Shown: in pieces, positions 35,898 through 44,840 of the stretch
Numbering within the stretch: position 1 is the stretch's first letter
Layout: each line of letters starts with the position of its first letter
Origin: Mucilaginibacter gilvus
Lineage (GTDB): Bacteria; Bacteroidota; Bacteroidia; Sphingobacteriales; Sphingobacteriaceae
NCBI RefSeq assembly: GCF_004054195.1
Contig: NZ_SBIW01000008.1
Span: forward strand, 1 to 64,000
DNA length: 64,000 nt
Reading direction: 5' to 3'
Notes under the pieces: generated by a model
What the model was told of the DNA's origin: nothing
Databases searched by the model: none
Seen by the model: the letters and a program-made list of their open reading frames with translations, nothing else
Translations under genes and position numbers: made by a program

Positions 35898-36365
35898 ATG
35901 TTAAATAAAAAAATACTTTCACTCGTCTGTTTATTTATGCTATCAGGCTGTTATAAGATGACAGAGTTTAGCTATTTAAGTATAACATTTAACGACAGCC
36001 GTATAAACAGCATTTTCTTGACCAAATATGTTGATAGTGTAGTAAATAAAAACTTAATCATCCCCGATTCGATAAATTACATCTTCCTATCAGGAGAGCC
36101 GTTAAAAGAGCAAGAGCGCATTATTCACTTTAAAAATAATCCTGATGAATGGTATATGATTAATTTTAACGCCGCGCCATGTTGGATAGAAACAATTTAC
36201 TGCAAAAACCTTACCGATACTTTAGTCAACAATAGAACTTTATTAGGGGATAAAGAAATAGATCGGATTGCAAATAGGTTTAGAACAGAAGTTATAAATC
36301 AAGCAGAGCATTATGGCAGAAAGCAGTCGCTGCCAGATTCTATACTTTATGATGTTCCTAAATAA
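35898..36365 (+). CDS. Hypothetical lipoprotein, 155 aa
   Basis: Starts MLNKKILSLVCLFMLSGC with a clear lipobox (LSGC), followed by a ~137-residue domain without known motifs (FNDSRINSIFLTKYVDSVV, then NNPDEWYMINFNAAPCWIET). Probably anchored to the outer membrane facing the periplasm. Low GC compared with neighbours. The 3' end faces the AraC-type regulator on the other strand. Confidence 0.7.
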   Translation: MLNKKILSLVCLFMLSGCYKMTEFSYLSITFNDSRINSIFLTKYVDSVVNKNLIIPDSINYIFLSGEPLKEQERIIHFKNNPDEWYMINFNAAPCWIETIYCKNLTDTLVNNRTLLGDKEIDRIANRFRTEVINQAEHYGRKQSLPDSILYDVPK

Positions 36366-36500
36366 CAAAATTAGTCCCGCTGCCAGCAGCGTATAAAGGC
36401 TACCCACAGGAAGGTAGCCATCATGCAAACTATACACGGTGAAAAGCAATGCCGCTCTGCTAAGCCAACACAAGCCGGGCACGCTTGCGACTATCACCAA

Positions 36501-37355
36501 TTACACCCCCATCTCTGTACTGTACATTTTTCTGAACTCGGACGGGTTTATGCCTTTGTGCTTTTTAAATACCCTGTTCAGGTGGCTTTCGTCGGTAAAG
36601 TTAAATTCGTACACAATTTCGTTTATGCGCATATCGCTGTGCAACAGCCTTGTTTCAATTAATCGCATTTTATAATTGGCTATATAATTCTGCAGGGTAT
36701 CGCCTGTTTGTTTTTTAAAATACCGGCCCAGGTAGTTGGGAGAAATATTAAAAAGCCTGCTCAGTTTTTCGGCCCGTAAATTTTTAGGGTCGAGAATGTT
36801 TTGCTGAAGGTAATTTAACATATCCAGGATAGGCTCGCCCGTAGCTTCATTGATATTCTTGGGGAGCTTTAAAGCAATATTGCGGGCAACAATGGTAATT
36901 ATGGTGTTAATTATCTGCTCTGATATGCGGTTGTAATACAGCTGCTGATTGGTTTGCTCGGTAAGGATGCTGTTGATAAGTGATGCAATCAGGGGCTTAT
37001 CGGCTTTGTTTTTTAAGATACAGCCCGGCCGATGGCTTGCATTCTGCAAAATATAGGTTACCTGCCTCACAGCGTCTTTGTCCTTGCTGATGTTATCCTT
37101 CACATACAGTTCGTTAAACCGAAGGAAAAAGAACGTGGTAGGGGTATCAATGTCAAATGAATACACATCCTGCGGCGTAAGTAAAAACAAATTCCCCTTG
37201 CGATAATTGAAATGGTTTTTATTTACGGTTTGTATGCCGGTGCCATCTTTTACATAGATCAGCTCAAAAAAATTATTCCGTTTTGCCGGCCTGCTGTAGC
37301 GTTGCAGTTCTATCCATTCTATTTCGTACTGCCGGTATAACGTTGCTCCCTTCAT
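36501..37355 (-). CDS. AraC-family transcriptional regulator
   Basis: A 284-residue regulator from ATG 37355; the upstream in-frame TTG at 37400 was rejected because it adds an unconserved-looking hydrophobic stretch. It has an N-terminal cupin-like sensing domain (FFELIYVKDGTGIQTVNKNH, LFLLTPQDVYSFD) and a C-terminal double HTH (AEKLSRLFNISPNYLGRYFK, then INEIVYEFNFTDESHLNRVF). Divergent from the lipocalin-like secreted protein 140 bp away, a likely target. Confidence 0.9.
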   Translation of the reverse strand: MKGATLYRQYEIEWIELQRYSRPAKRNNFFELIYVKDGTGIQTVNKNHFNYRKGNLFLLTPQDVYSFDIDTPTTFFFLRFNELYVKDNISKDKDAVRQVTYILQNASHRPGCILKNKADKPLIASLINSILTEQTNQQLYYNRISEQIINTIITIVARNIALKLPKNINEATGEPILDMLNYLQQNILDPKNLRAEKLSRLFNISPNYLGRYFKKQTGDTLQNYIANYKMRLIETRLLHSDMRINEIVYEFNFTDESHLNRVFKKHKGINPSEFRKMYSTEMGV

Positions 37356-37495
37356 GAGTGTGAAAGTACGGAATAAGTGTAAAAATGTACAGATAACCAA
37401 GGAGATAAATTGTACAATTTTGCTTTATGCAATTAAGCTGTTGCGACCGTTTCAGCAAAAGCAGCGCACAGAATTCACCATAAAAGCAAAAAAAA

Positions 37496-38056
37496 ATGAA
37501 AAAAGCATTCGCCCTTATTTTATTGGTCTTCTCCGTTTATTCGGTAATGGCTCAAACCAATAACACCCGTTCAAAGCCAAATAAAGGAAAGATCATAGCG
37601 CCAAGAGGTGGCCAATCTTCCATGTTCCCCCTCGCCGGCACGTGGACGCTGAAAGCCGCGGAGGTAATCCTTCCAGACGGAACCCATATTACCGACCCTG
37701 GCTTAGGTAAGGATGCAAAAGGTGTTTTAATGATTGATGCGGAGGGGCAGTACTCCCTGCAAATTTTCAAAACCGACCGGCCCAAATTTGCATCGGGCGA
37801 TAAGAAACGCGGCACCCCCGGAGAATACGCCTCGGCCCTTTTGGGGCTCAGCACACATGCAGGCCACATTAAAATAGACACCGCCAAAAAGCTATTGCAG
37901 TTTGATATCGACTACGCCGCATACCCCAACTGGGAGCACACCAGCCAAACAAGGCAGTACACGCTTAAAGGCGACGAGCTATATTATCAATTGCCCGCCA
38001 ATGCAGGAGCCGGAACCATTGCGGCCTCTATTTGGACACGTGTGAGATCAAAATAG
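37496..38056 (+). CDS. Secreted lipocalin-like domain protein
   Basis: A 186-residue protein with signal peptide MKKAFALILLVFSVYSVMAQ and a domain resembling the Lipocalin_5 fold: LAGTWTLKAAEVILPDGT, GVLMIDAEGQYSLQIFKTDR, HAGHIKIDTAKKLLQFDID and TRQYTLKGDELYYQLP. Such proteins bind small ligands or act as envelope factors; the ligand is unknown. Divergent from the AraC-type regulator. Confidence 0.72.
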   Translation: MKKAFALILLVFSVYSVMAQTNNTRSKPNKGKIIAPRGGQSSMFPLAGTWTLKAAEVILPDGTHITDPGLGKDAKGVLMIDAEGQYSLQIFKTDRPKFASGDKKRGTPGEYASALLGLSTHAGHIKIDTAKKLLQFDIDYAAYPNWEHTSQTRQYTLKGDELYYQLPANAGAGTIAASIWTRVRSK

Positions 38057-38173
38057 TAAAGAGATTTACCCCGTTGTTTACGTACCGTATACCGCCATCG
38101 TTTATATCCCCCGTTAGGGGTAACCGCGGAAACATATTACAGTTCCGAAAATTTCGCAGTTAGGTGGAAAAAC

Positions 38174-38210
38174 AAAAAGGCTTTTCGGAATAATCCGAAA
38201 AGCCTTTTAT
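38174..38210 (+). terminator. Bidirectional terminator
   Basis: AAAAAGGCTTTTCGGA, ATAA loop, TCCGAAAAGCCTTTT. Lies between the lipocalin-like gene and the convergent DUF3127 gene. Confidence 0.88.
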
Positions 38211-38265
38211 ATGTTTAAACGGTGCAGCAGTTAAAACCACTCACCATCCTCTACTTTCCACTCAC

Positions 38266-38628
38266 TTAAAACGGCAGATCGTCGTCATCAGCGGTTGAGC
38301 TGATATCTGCAGGGGCCGCATATTCTGGTGTGCTGGCTGTGCCTGCGCTACCTAATGCATTCAGTTTCCAAAGCTGCAGGGAGTTAAAATAGGTTTTTTT
38401 ACCTGTTTTATCTGTCCACGGGCGGCCACGCAGGTTAAAGAAAACTTCAACGTCTTCGCCAACCTTCACATTATCCAGCAATGCGCAACGATCCTGTATA
38501 GCTTCAAACTTCAAATACTCGGGATATTGTGGGTTCTCGATATATTCAAGTATTAATTCTCTCTTTTTTAACGACTCCGTAACCTGTGTGGTTGGAGACA
38601 CTTCATACACTTTACCTTTGATTTCCAT
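38266..38628 (-). CDS. DUF3127 protein with an SSB-like acidic C-terminal tip
   Basis: A 120-residue protein matching the DUF3127 pattern: MEIKGKVYEVSPTTQVTESL, KKRELILEYIENPQYPEYLK, FEAIQDRCALLDNVKVGEDV and FFNLRGRPWTDKTGKKTYFN. The predicted fold is OB-like. The last residues, DDDDLPF, closely resemble the DDDIPF tip with which single-stranded DNA-binding protein recruits repair enzymes, and the linker before it is Ala/Pro/Ser-rich as in SSB. A role in DNA metabolism is inferred from that. Confidence 0.82.
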   Translation of the reverse strand: MEIKGKVYEVSPTTQVTESLKKRELILEYIENPQYPEYLKFEAIQDRCALLDNVKVGEDVEVFFNLRGRPWTDKTGKKTYFNSLQLWKLNALGSAGTASTPEYAAPADISSTADDDDLPF

Positions 38629-38710
38629 AGTTCCGAAATATTTAAAATGTAAAGTTAGCAGTAAGAAATTAAAACCGGGGTTATTTATTCATAAATTCGC
38701 AAAATATATC

Positions 38711-39883
38711 ATGCAAGTTTTCCACACCGAGAGTAAAATCATAATCACCTGCAACAAAAGGCTTTCGCCTTACCTGCAGCAGGAAGTTGAAGCACTGGGC
38801 TTTACGCCCACCCGTGTTTTCCAAACAGGCGTTGAGTTAGTTGGTACCGTTACCGATACCATTGCGCTTAACCTTAACCTGCGCTGCGCAAGCCAGGTGC
38901 TATACCTATTAAAAAGCTTTACAGCCGAAAACCCCAACCAGCTTTACGATGAGCTGGTGCAAATAGAATGGGAAAAGCTGATAGATTTTACCGGCTATTT
39001 TTCGGTAACATCTAACGTTAATAACGAGCACATCCTTACCCCGCTGTTTGCCAACGTAAAGGTAAAAGATGCCATTGTTGATAGGATAAAAGCGCAAAAA
39101 GGCATCCGCCCAAACAGCGGTGCCGAAGCCAACAAAACCGTTATCAGCCTGTACTGGCAGGATGACAAGGCCGATATCTATATAGATACATCGGGCGAAA
39201 CCCTGGCCAAGCACAGCTACCGCAAAATACCGGGCAAGGCACCTATGCTGGAAGCGCTGGCGGCATCAACCATTATTGCTACCAAATGGGATATGAAGAG
39301 CACCTTCATCAACCCGATGTGTGGGTCGGGCACTTTAGCTATCGAGGCCGCTTTGCTGGCTACCGATAAGCACCCGGGCCTGTTCCGCATGAATTATGGC
39401 TTTATGCACATTATGGGTTATGATGAGCAGGTATTTTTTGTAGAGCGCCGTAAGCTGAAGGATAAAGCAAAGAAGGCGGTCGATTTTAAAATTATTGCTA
39501 CAGATATTTCTGACGATGCCGTGGATATTGCCCGCAAAAACGCAAATACTGCCGGCGTAGAACATTTAATAGAGTTTAGCGTTTGTGATTTTGCGGATAC
39601 GGAAGTACCGGAAGGTCCTGGCGTGGTAATGTTTAACCCCGAGTACGGCGAGCGCCTTGGCGTGCATACCAAACTGGAAATAACGTACGCCCGTATTGGC
39701 GATTACCTTAAAAAACAGTGCGGCGGTTACCGCGGTTACGTTTTTACCGGCAACCCGGACCTGGCCAAGAAGATTGGCCTGCGCCCTACCCGCAAAATTG
39801 AGTTTTACAACGGCAAATTAGATTGCCGACTGTTTGAGTACGAATTGTACGAAGGCAGCAAACGCGAACCAAAAGTAGATTAA
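38711..39883 (+). CDS. THUMP-domain class I RNA methyltransferase (RlmL/YpsC type)
   Basis: A 390-residue protein from ATG 38711. Residues 1-~160 carry a ferredoxin-like/THUMP RNA-binding region (CNKRLSPYLQQEVEALGF onward), and the remainder an SAM-dependent fold with motif I INPMCGSGTLAIEAAL, IIATDISDDAVDIARKNA and the catalytic FNPEYGERLG, where NPEYG replaces the usual NPPYG. It probably makes m2G in 23S rRNA like the RlmL N-terminal methylase. Followed immediately (0 nt) by the next gene. Confidence 0.9.
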   Translation: MQVFHTESKIIITCNKRLSPYLQQEVEALGFTPTRVFQTGVELVGTVTDTIALNLNLRCASQVLYLLKSFTAENPNQLYDELVQIEWEKLIDFTGYFSVTSNVNNEHILTPLFANVKVKDAIVDRIKAQKGIRPNSGAEANKTVISLYWQDDKADIYIDTSGETLAKHSYRKIPGKAPMLEALAASTIIATKWDMKSTFINPMCGSGTLAIEAALLATDKHPGLFRMNYGFMHIMGYDEQVFFVERRKLKDKAKKAVDFKIIATDISDDAVDIARKNANTAGVEHLIEFSVCDFADTEVPEGPGVVMFNPEYGERLGVHTKLEITYARIGDYLKKQCGGYRGYVFTGNPDLAKKIGLRPTRKIEFYNGKLDCRLFEYELYEGSKREPKVD

Positions 39884-40375
39884 ATGAAGAAGCTATTAAT
39901 TATTGCCTTGTTATTATCATCAGTTTATTGCAAAGCACAGGAAGGCGACCTGGCGTTCCCTTTCCAGGGGGGCAACCCGGTAATGACCCGTTTTTTTAAA
40001 GATAGCCTGCAAATTGGCAACGATATAAAAGCGAAAAAAGCTACCGGCATGGCGGTGTTTAAATTCACAGCAGATGTTAATGGCAACATCCAAAAAATTG
40101 TGATCTATTACGCCGATGATTACCTGCTAACCATGCCGGTGATCCAGGCGCTGAAAAAATCAACAAAAAAATGGATCATCCCGAACAAGGAGAAATTTCA
40201 TGATTTTATCATCCCGTTCTCTATCGGTTACAACAGCCCATCATCCGGCGAAGCCGAAGTGCAAAAAGCGGCCTACGATTTTTACAGCACCCGCAAACCC
40301 ATTGTATCTAACGACCAGATCCCGCTAAACTCGGCAACCTTACTGCCCACCGTGGTAATCAAATACGACCTGTAA
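39884..40375 (+). CDS. Secreted hypothetical protein, TonB-C-like
   Basis: A 163-residue protein with signal peptide MKKLLIIALLLSSVYCKAQ. The middle (GMAVFKFTADVNGNIQKIVI, then MPVIQALKKSTKKW) resembles the TonB C-terminal/energy-transducer fold, in which a variable substitutes for the usual VSxxGxVxxxxV pattern. The ATG follows the methyltransferase stop directly, so the two are co-transcribed although the functional link is unclear. Confidence 0.7.
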   Translation: MKKLLIIALLLSSVYCKAQEGDLAFPFQGGNPVMTRFFKDSLQIGNDIKAKKATGMAVFKFTADVNGNIQKIVIYYADDYLLTMPVIQALKKSTKKWIIPNKEKFHDFIIPFSIGYNSPSSGEAEVQKAAYDFYSTRKPIVSNDQIPLNSATLLPTVVIKYDL

Positions 40376-40417
40376 TTAATTGGGGGTAGCCCCAAAATTA
40401 CCGTCTAACCATTTTCT

Positions 40418-40453
40418 ACAAAAACCATCAGGCAGTTTTCCGATGGTTTTTGT
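40418..40453 (+). terminator. Terminator after the methyltransferase operon
   Basis: ACAAAAACCATC, a 12-nt loop and GATGGTTTTTGT. The rest of 40454-40739 is AT-rich and holds no gene I can support. Confidence 0.8.
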
Positions 40454-40739
40454 GGTATTATATTCTTCCTAAAAAGTATAAAATCATCCCTTTTTTTCGA
40501 TAAAAACTGCAAAAACAAGGAAATTTTCGAATGCATTTTCGGTGTAAAAGGGATATTTACCCCGAATTTATTTCGTCCACTCCTCTATATCAAAAAATTT
40601 CTGGCCCGATTTTTTCACAGTTAATTACATGGTACATTGTTTTTTTCCGAAAAAAAATTAATTACAACCATATAAATCAAAATCCGTTTGTAAAAGAATT
40701 TCGTTTGTATGTTAATTAATAATCCCCCTGTAAATAGTG

Positions 40740-40982
40740 ATGATGAAGAACTTACTAAATTTTAAAGTAAAAGCAGTAGCTGCCAACATTCGCAATAAGC
40801 GCGAAGAATTAAATTACACGCAGGAATATTTAGCCGCAAAACTTAATATTTCGCAAAACGCATACAGTAAAATAGAACTGGGCTACACCAAAATAACACT
40901 CGAACGCCTGTTCCAGATAGCTGATGTTTTAGAGACCGAACTGATGGAACTCATCAAAACCGAAAAAGCCGAAGCCGCATAA
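40740..40982 (+). CDS. Small XRE-family HTH protein
   Basis: An 80-residue DNA-binding protein, essentially a single HTH_3 domain: VAANIRNKREELNYTQEYLA, KLNISQNAYSKIELGYTKIT, LERLFQIADVLE. ATG 40740 is taken as start; a GTG precedes it and a second ATG follows. A 58-nt gap precedes the HD hydrolase. Long AT-rich upstream DNA suggests its own control region. Targets unknown. Confidence 0.85.
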   Translation: MMKNLLNFKVKAVAANIRNKREELNYTQEYLAAKLNISQNAYSKIELGYTKITLERLFQIADVLETELMELIKTEKAEAA

Positions 40983-41042
40983 TTCCTTTTTTATACACCA
41001 ATCTTATTCCCTGATAAATATATTTGCAGCAAATTGTAAAAG

Positions 41043-41687
41043 ATGAGCGTAGCAGATATTATAGCCCAAACCACCGGTTTTGTACAGGACACCCTAAAAA
41101 ACGCAGAAGGAGGCCACGACTGGTGGCATATTAAGCGTGTACATACCAATGCCAAACGCATTGCCCAAACCGAAAATGCCGATATCCTGATTGTTGAACT
41201 TGCTGCCCTGCTGCATGATATTGCCGATAGTAAATTCCACAACGGAGATGAAGAGATAGGCCCCAGAACCGCCGGCGATTTCCTTACCGGTATCAATGTT
41301 GATGCCACCATTGTTGAGCATGTGCAGCAGATTATCAGGCACATGTCGTTCAAATCAAGCTTTGATAAAGCCACATTTTATTCGCCGGAACTTGCTGTGG
41401 TACAGGATGCTGACCGGCTTGACGCCATTGGTGCCATTGGCATTGCCCGCGCATTTACTTATGGTGGTTTTAAAGGCCGCGAAATATACAACCCCGAATT
41501 AAAGCCCAACCTTAGCATGAGTAAGGCTGAGTATAAAAACACCACCGCCCCTACCATCAATCATTTTTACGAAAAGCTTTTATTGCTAAAAGATAAAATG
41601 AATACCGAAACCGGTAAACAATTGGCGCAGCAACGCCACGAGTTTATGGAAAGCTATTTACAGCAGTTTTACAGCGAAGTACAGTAA
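41043..41687 (+). CDS. HD-domain phosphohydrolase
   Basis: A 214-residue metal-dependent hydrolase of the YedJ/YpgQ type. The HD metal ligands appear as GGHDWWHIKRV, ALLHDIADSKF and, further on, VQDADRLDAIGAIGIARAF. Family members hydrolyse nucleoside di- or triphosphates; the exact substrate is not readable. Likely monocistronic or with the HTH gene upstream. Confidence 0.88.
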   Translation: MSVADIIAQTTGFVQDTLKNAEGGHDWWHIKRVHTNAKRIAQTENADILIVELAALLHDIADSKFHNGDEEIGPRTAGDFLTGINVDATIVEHVQQIIRHMSFKSSFDKATFYSPELAVVQDADRLDAIGAIGIARAFTYGGFKGREIYNPELKPNLSMSKAEYKNTTAPTINHFYEKLLLLKDKMNTETGKQLAQQRHEFMESYLQQFYSEVQ

Positions 41688-41710
41688 TCACCCATTTCTA
41701 TCATATTGTT

Positions 41711-43024
41711 ATGAATAAAGCCCCCCTTATTCTTTTTGCAGCATCCCTGTTTATTTGTACAGCCAGCCTTGCGCAGGATACATTTAAAAAACAGCGGTTC
41801 AATTTCCATTTTCAACAAACGGTAATTACCCAGTCTAAACTGGGTTTTAGCGCGCCTTACACAGGCGATCACAGCTTATCAACCTTAAAAGAAACCCAAA
41901 CCTCGCTAACCACAACCTTTTTTGGTGGTGCAAGGTTGTGGAAAGGAGCGTCCGCCTATTTTAATCCTGAGATGTCGGGCGGCTCGGGCCTTAGTAAAAC
42001 GCTTGGTGTAGCCAGTTTCCCAAATGGCGAAACCTTTAGGGTTGGCGGCGCGGAACCTAAAATTTATATAGCCCGCCTGTATTTGTCCCAGAATTTTGAA
42101 TGGGGTACCGAAAAAAACACCCTTGCCGATGATGTGAACCAATTAGCCGGGCTAATAAGTAAACGCTACCTCAACTTTACCGTTGGCAAATTTGGCATGG
42201 CCGATTTTTTTGACGGGAACGAGTTTAGTCACGATGCCCGCTCGCAGTTTATGAACTGGAGCTTAATGGATAACGGTGCGTGGGACTACCCCGCCAATAC
42301 CCGCGGCTACGTAATGGGCGCTATGGCCGAATTGGGCCAACCAACCTGGGCCCTGCGCTTTGCCTTTACCATGACCACTACATCTGCCAACGGTGCCATT
42401 TGGGACCAGCAGGTAGCCCATGCCAACACCCAGGCCCTCGAATACGAAAAACGCTACACACTTAACGGGCGCAAGGGCACAGTAAGGTTGTTGGGCTTCC
42501 GCAACAACGGCAAAATGGGCGATTATCGCCTGGCGCTGGCTAAAAACTCAGTTAATCCCGTTGTAGATACCAACTTAGTTTACGGGAAGCACAAGTTTGG
42601 CTTCGGCATAAGCGCCGACCAATATCTGGGCGATAACTTTGGTGTATTTGCTAAAGCAAGCTATAACGACGGCAAAACCGAAACCTGGGCATTTACCGAG
42701 ATAGACCGCTCGGTAAGTTTAGGCGCTGTGCTAAAAGGCGGCGGTTGGAACCGTAAAGATGATGAACTGGGGCTGGCGTTTGTTGGCAACGGCATATCTA
42801 AACCCCACCGCGATTACCTGGCGGCAGGCGGCTATGGCTTTATTATAGGCGATGGCAAACTAAACTACGCCACCGAACTGATAGCTGAACTTTACTATAA
42901 AATTAACGCCTACCAGGGCAAACTTTGGCTCACGCCCGACTACCAGTTTATTGCCAACCCCGCTTATAACCATGATAGAGGCCCTGTAAACGTATTTTCG
43001 TTAAGGGCGCATGTTGAATTTTAA
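41711..43024 (+). CDS. Outer-membrane carbohydrate porin (OprB family)
   Basis: A 437-residue beta-barrel protein with signal peptide (ending SLAQ), the OprB-type opening NFHFQQTVITQSKLGFSAPY, KASAYFNPEMSGGSGLSKTL-like segments (GASAYFNPEMSGG), GKFGMADFFDGNEFSHDAR and a C-terminal strand ending in F (LRAHVEF), the barrel-assembly signal. It passes sugars or other small solutes across the outer membrane. Ends with a strong hairpin terminator. Confidence 0.9.
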   Translation: MNKAPLILFAASLFICTASLAQDTFKKQRFNFHFQQTVITQSKLGFSAPYTGDHSLSTLKETQTSLTTTFFGGARLWKGASAYFNPEMSGGSGLSKTLGVASFPNGETFRVGGAEPKIYIARLYLSQNFEWGTEKNTLADDVNQLAGLISKRYLNFTVGKFGMADFFDGNEFSHDARSQFMNWSLMDNGAWDYPANTRGYVMGAMAELGQPTWALRFAFTMTTTSANGAIWDQQVAHANTQALEYEKRYTLNGRKGTVRLLGFRNNGKMGDYRLALAKNSVNPVVDTNLVYGKHKFGFGISADQYLGDNFGVFAKASYNDGKTETWAFTEIDRSVSLGAVLKGGGWNRKDDELGLAFVGNGISKPHRDYLAAGGYGFIIGDGKLNYATELIAELYYKINAYQGKLWLTPDYQFIANPAYNHDRGPVNVFSLRAHVEF

Positions 43025-43047
43025 TGGTTAGGCTTTATCGATACTTA

Positions 43048-43079
43048 TTTTCGTGCCCGTTAAACTAACGGGCACGAAA
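43048..43079 (+). terminator. Hairpin terminator after the porin
   Basis: TTTCGTGCCCGTTA, AAC loop, TAACGGGCACGAAA: a perfect 14-bp stem. The T-tract on the plus strand is absent, so termination efficiency is uncertain. Confidence 0.7.
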
Positions 43080-43111
43080 CAAGTCAGTTAACAAAACCCG
43101 CTCAAACTCTT

Positions 43112-43651
43112 ATGAGAAAAGTATATTTTGCACTCTTGATCTTCGTGGCCACACAAACCGCTTTTGGGCAGGAGAAAAACAATATCGGTAAATCGCTGGT
43201 GACCTTTAAAATAAAGAATGCCGGGTTCACCATTGGCGGCTCTATCAGTAGTTTGCAAGGCACCGCGGATTTTGACCCTGCAAATTTAGCTGCCAGCAAA
43301 ATTGAAGCGACAGCCGATGTAACTACGATTAATACCGATAACGAATTACGCGATGAACACCTGAAGGGTGTGAATTTCTTAGACATATCTAAGTACCCCA
43401 AAATCACAATACACTCTGTTTCCTTCAGTCGCAAAAATTCCGGCAACTATATAGGGCAGTTCAATATCACCATTAAAGATAAAACCAAACTCATCAGCAT
43501 CCCCTTCAGCTACAGTAACGCCGGAGGAGCATCGGTATTAAAGGGCACCTTCAAAATTAATCGTCTCGATTTTGGGGTTGGTGGCAGCAGCATGATACTT
43601 TCGGATGAAATTGCCATCACCATAGAAGCTGAGGCCACAAGCCGGTCCTGA
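43112..43651 (+). CDS. YceI-family periplasmic protein
   Basis: A 179-residue protein with signal peptide (MRKVYFALLIFVATQTAFGQ) and the YceI lipid-binding barrel pattern: VTFKIKNAGFTIGGSI, ADVTTINTDNELRDEHLKG, NFLDISKYPKITI and FKINRLDFGVGG. Relatives bind polyisoprenoids or amphiphiles in the periplasm. Monocistronic. Confidence 0.9.
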   Translation: MRKVYFALLIFVATQTAFGQEKNNIGKSLVTFKIKNAGFTIGGSISSLQGTADFDPANLAASKIEATADVTTINTDNELRDEHLKGVNFLDISKYPKITIHSVSFSRKNSGNYIGQFNITIKDKTKLISIPFSYSNAGGASVLKGTFKINRLDFGVGGSSMILSDEIAITIEAEATSRS

Positions 43652-43712
43652 TTTTTAGTAACAATTACTTAACGCTGCACGGGCAGGCAGGCTGCAAAAT
43701 CATCGCATACAA

Positions 43713-43728
43713 AGTGTAACTTTACACT
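43713..43728. promoter_or_regulatory. Perfect palindrome abutting the PhoR-like start codon
   Basis: AGTGTAA-CT-TTACACT ends at the base before the ATG at 43729. It contains a TAnnTTTA box (43717-43724) close to the -7 consensus, so it may be both promoter and operator; the transcript would then be nearly leaderless. Confidence 0.5.
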
Positions 43729-44793
43729 ATGAATTTGCGTGTATTAGTGCTTATTAACTCGGCGGCGGTAGCCATCAGCCTTTCGGCGGTAAATTATTAT
43801 TTTCAGCATAAGTGGTACGATATGATGATCACTTTCCTGGTGACCCTCATCAGCAGCTACATTGTATTTTACTACCTCATAGAAAAATACATTTACTCCA
43901 AAATAAAACTCATTTACAAGCTCATTCATAACCTTAAACTGGGCCGCGACCTGCGCGACGCCCTGGGCGAACACGTAAGCGCCAACCCTATAAAAGATGT
44001 AGAAGAAGAGGTAAAAGAATGGGCTATGCTTAAAAAGATAGAAGTTGACGAGCTGAAGAAACAAGAACGTTTCCGCCGCGATTTCCTGTCTAACATCTCG
44101 CATGAATTCAAAACGCCGCTTTTTGCCATACAGGGTTATATTGAGGCTTTGCAGGATGATGACTTTGAGGACAAAGACCTCGCCGCCAACTTTTTGGAGA
44201 AGGCCTCAAAAAATGTAGACCGGCTGAGTTACCTGATCAAAGATCTGGATGAGATCTCCAAGCTGGAATCGGGCGAGATCCCTATCAATTACAGCAAGTT
44301 TAAAATAAACGACCTGGTAAAAGACGTGTTTGAATCTTTGGAGCTAAAAGCTAAACACCACAACATCAGGCTTACCTTTAAACAAAAATACGACGACGGC
44401 ATCTACATAAATGCCGACCGGGAGAAGATCCGCCAGGTGCTGGTGAATCTGATAGACAACTCCTTTAAATATGGTAAAGAAGGCGGCGAAACCTCGGTTA
44501 GCATCTTCACTCTGCACGAACAGGTGCTTGTAGAGGTTACCGATGATGGTATGGGTATCGAGGAAAAGTTCCTCCCCCGCCTTTTCGAGCGGTTTTTCCG
44601 TACCGATACCAGCCGTTCCAGGCAAATTGGCGGCTCGGGATTGGGGCTGGCTATTGTAAAACATATCATAGAAGCACACCAGCAAACCATCAACGTACGC
44701 AGTACCGAAGGCCTGGGCTCCACCTTTGGTTTCACCCTCCAAAAAACCAAGCAGATCTTACCTTTTCCAAATATACCAGTGTTAAAAAGTTAA
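43729..44793 (+). CDS. Sensor histidine kinase, PhoR-like
   Basis: A 354-residue kinase with two N-terminal transmembrane helices (~4-50), a short HAMP-like linker (~55-110), HisKA with FLSNISHEFKTPL, N-box VNLIDNSFKYG, and G-boxes DDGMGIEE and GGSGLGLAIVKHI. No response regulator adjoins it. It is followed by a DUF47/PhoU-like gene and a PiT phosphate transporter, which makes a phosphate-sensing (PhoR) role likely by context. Confidence 0.88.
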   Translation: MNLRVLVLINSAAVAISLSAVNYYFQHKWYDMMITFLVTLISSYIVFYYLIEKYIYSKIKLIYKLIHNLKLGRDLRDALGEHVSANPIKDVEEEVKEWAMLKKIEVDELKKQERFRRDFLSNISHEFKTPLFAIQGYIEALQDDDFEDKDLAANFLEKASKNVDRLSYLIKDLDEISKLESGEIPINYSKFKINDLVKDVFESLELKAKHHNIRLTFKQKYDDGIYINADREKIRQVLVNLIDNSFKYGKEGGETSVSIFTLHEQVLVEVTDDGMGIEEKFLPRLFERFFRTDTSRSRQIGGSGLGLAIVKHIIEAHQQTINVRSTEGLGSTFGFTLQKTKQILPFPNIPVLKS

Positions 44794-44823
44794 CATTAAC
44801 TTAACATTGCAACCGTACCTTTA
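44790..44823 (+). promoter_or_regulatory. Pho-box-like direct repeat and -7 box before the DUF47 gene
   Basis: TTAACATT occurs at 44790-44797 and again at 44801-44808, an 11-nt period as in PhoB boxes. Eight nt later comes TACCTTTA (44816-44823), a variant of TAnnTTTG. No TTG is at -33, and the repeats cover that place, the layout of an activator-dependent promoter. Confidence 0.55.
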
Positions 44824-44840
44824 CACCAAATAATAAAAAA

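Noticed and set aside
36243..36500. 85-codon minus-strand frame directly after the AraC gene, with a hydrophobic stretch (ALLFTVYSLHDGYLPVGSLY)
   Set aside because: It overlaps the 3' half of the lipoprotein gene and starts at TTG/GTG. The first ~45 codons could be a remnant of a small membrane protein, but this cannot be shown.
40531..40719. 62-codon frame in the AT-rich gap before the HTH gene
   Set aside because: Composition typical of random AT-rich DNA, no start signal, no motif.
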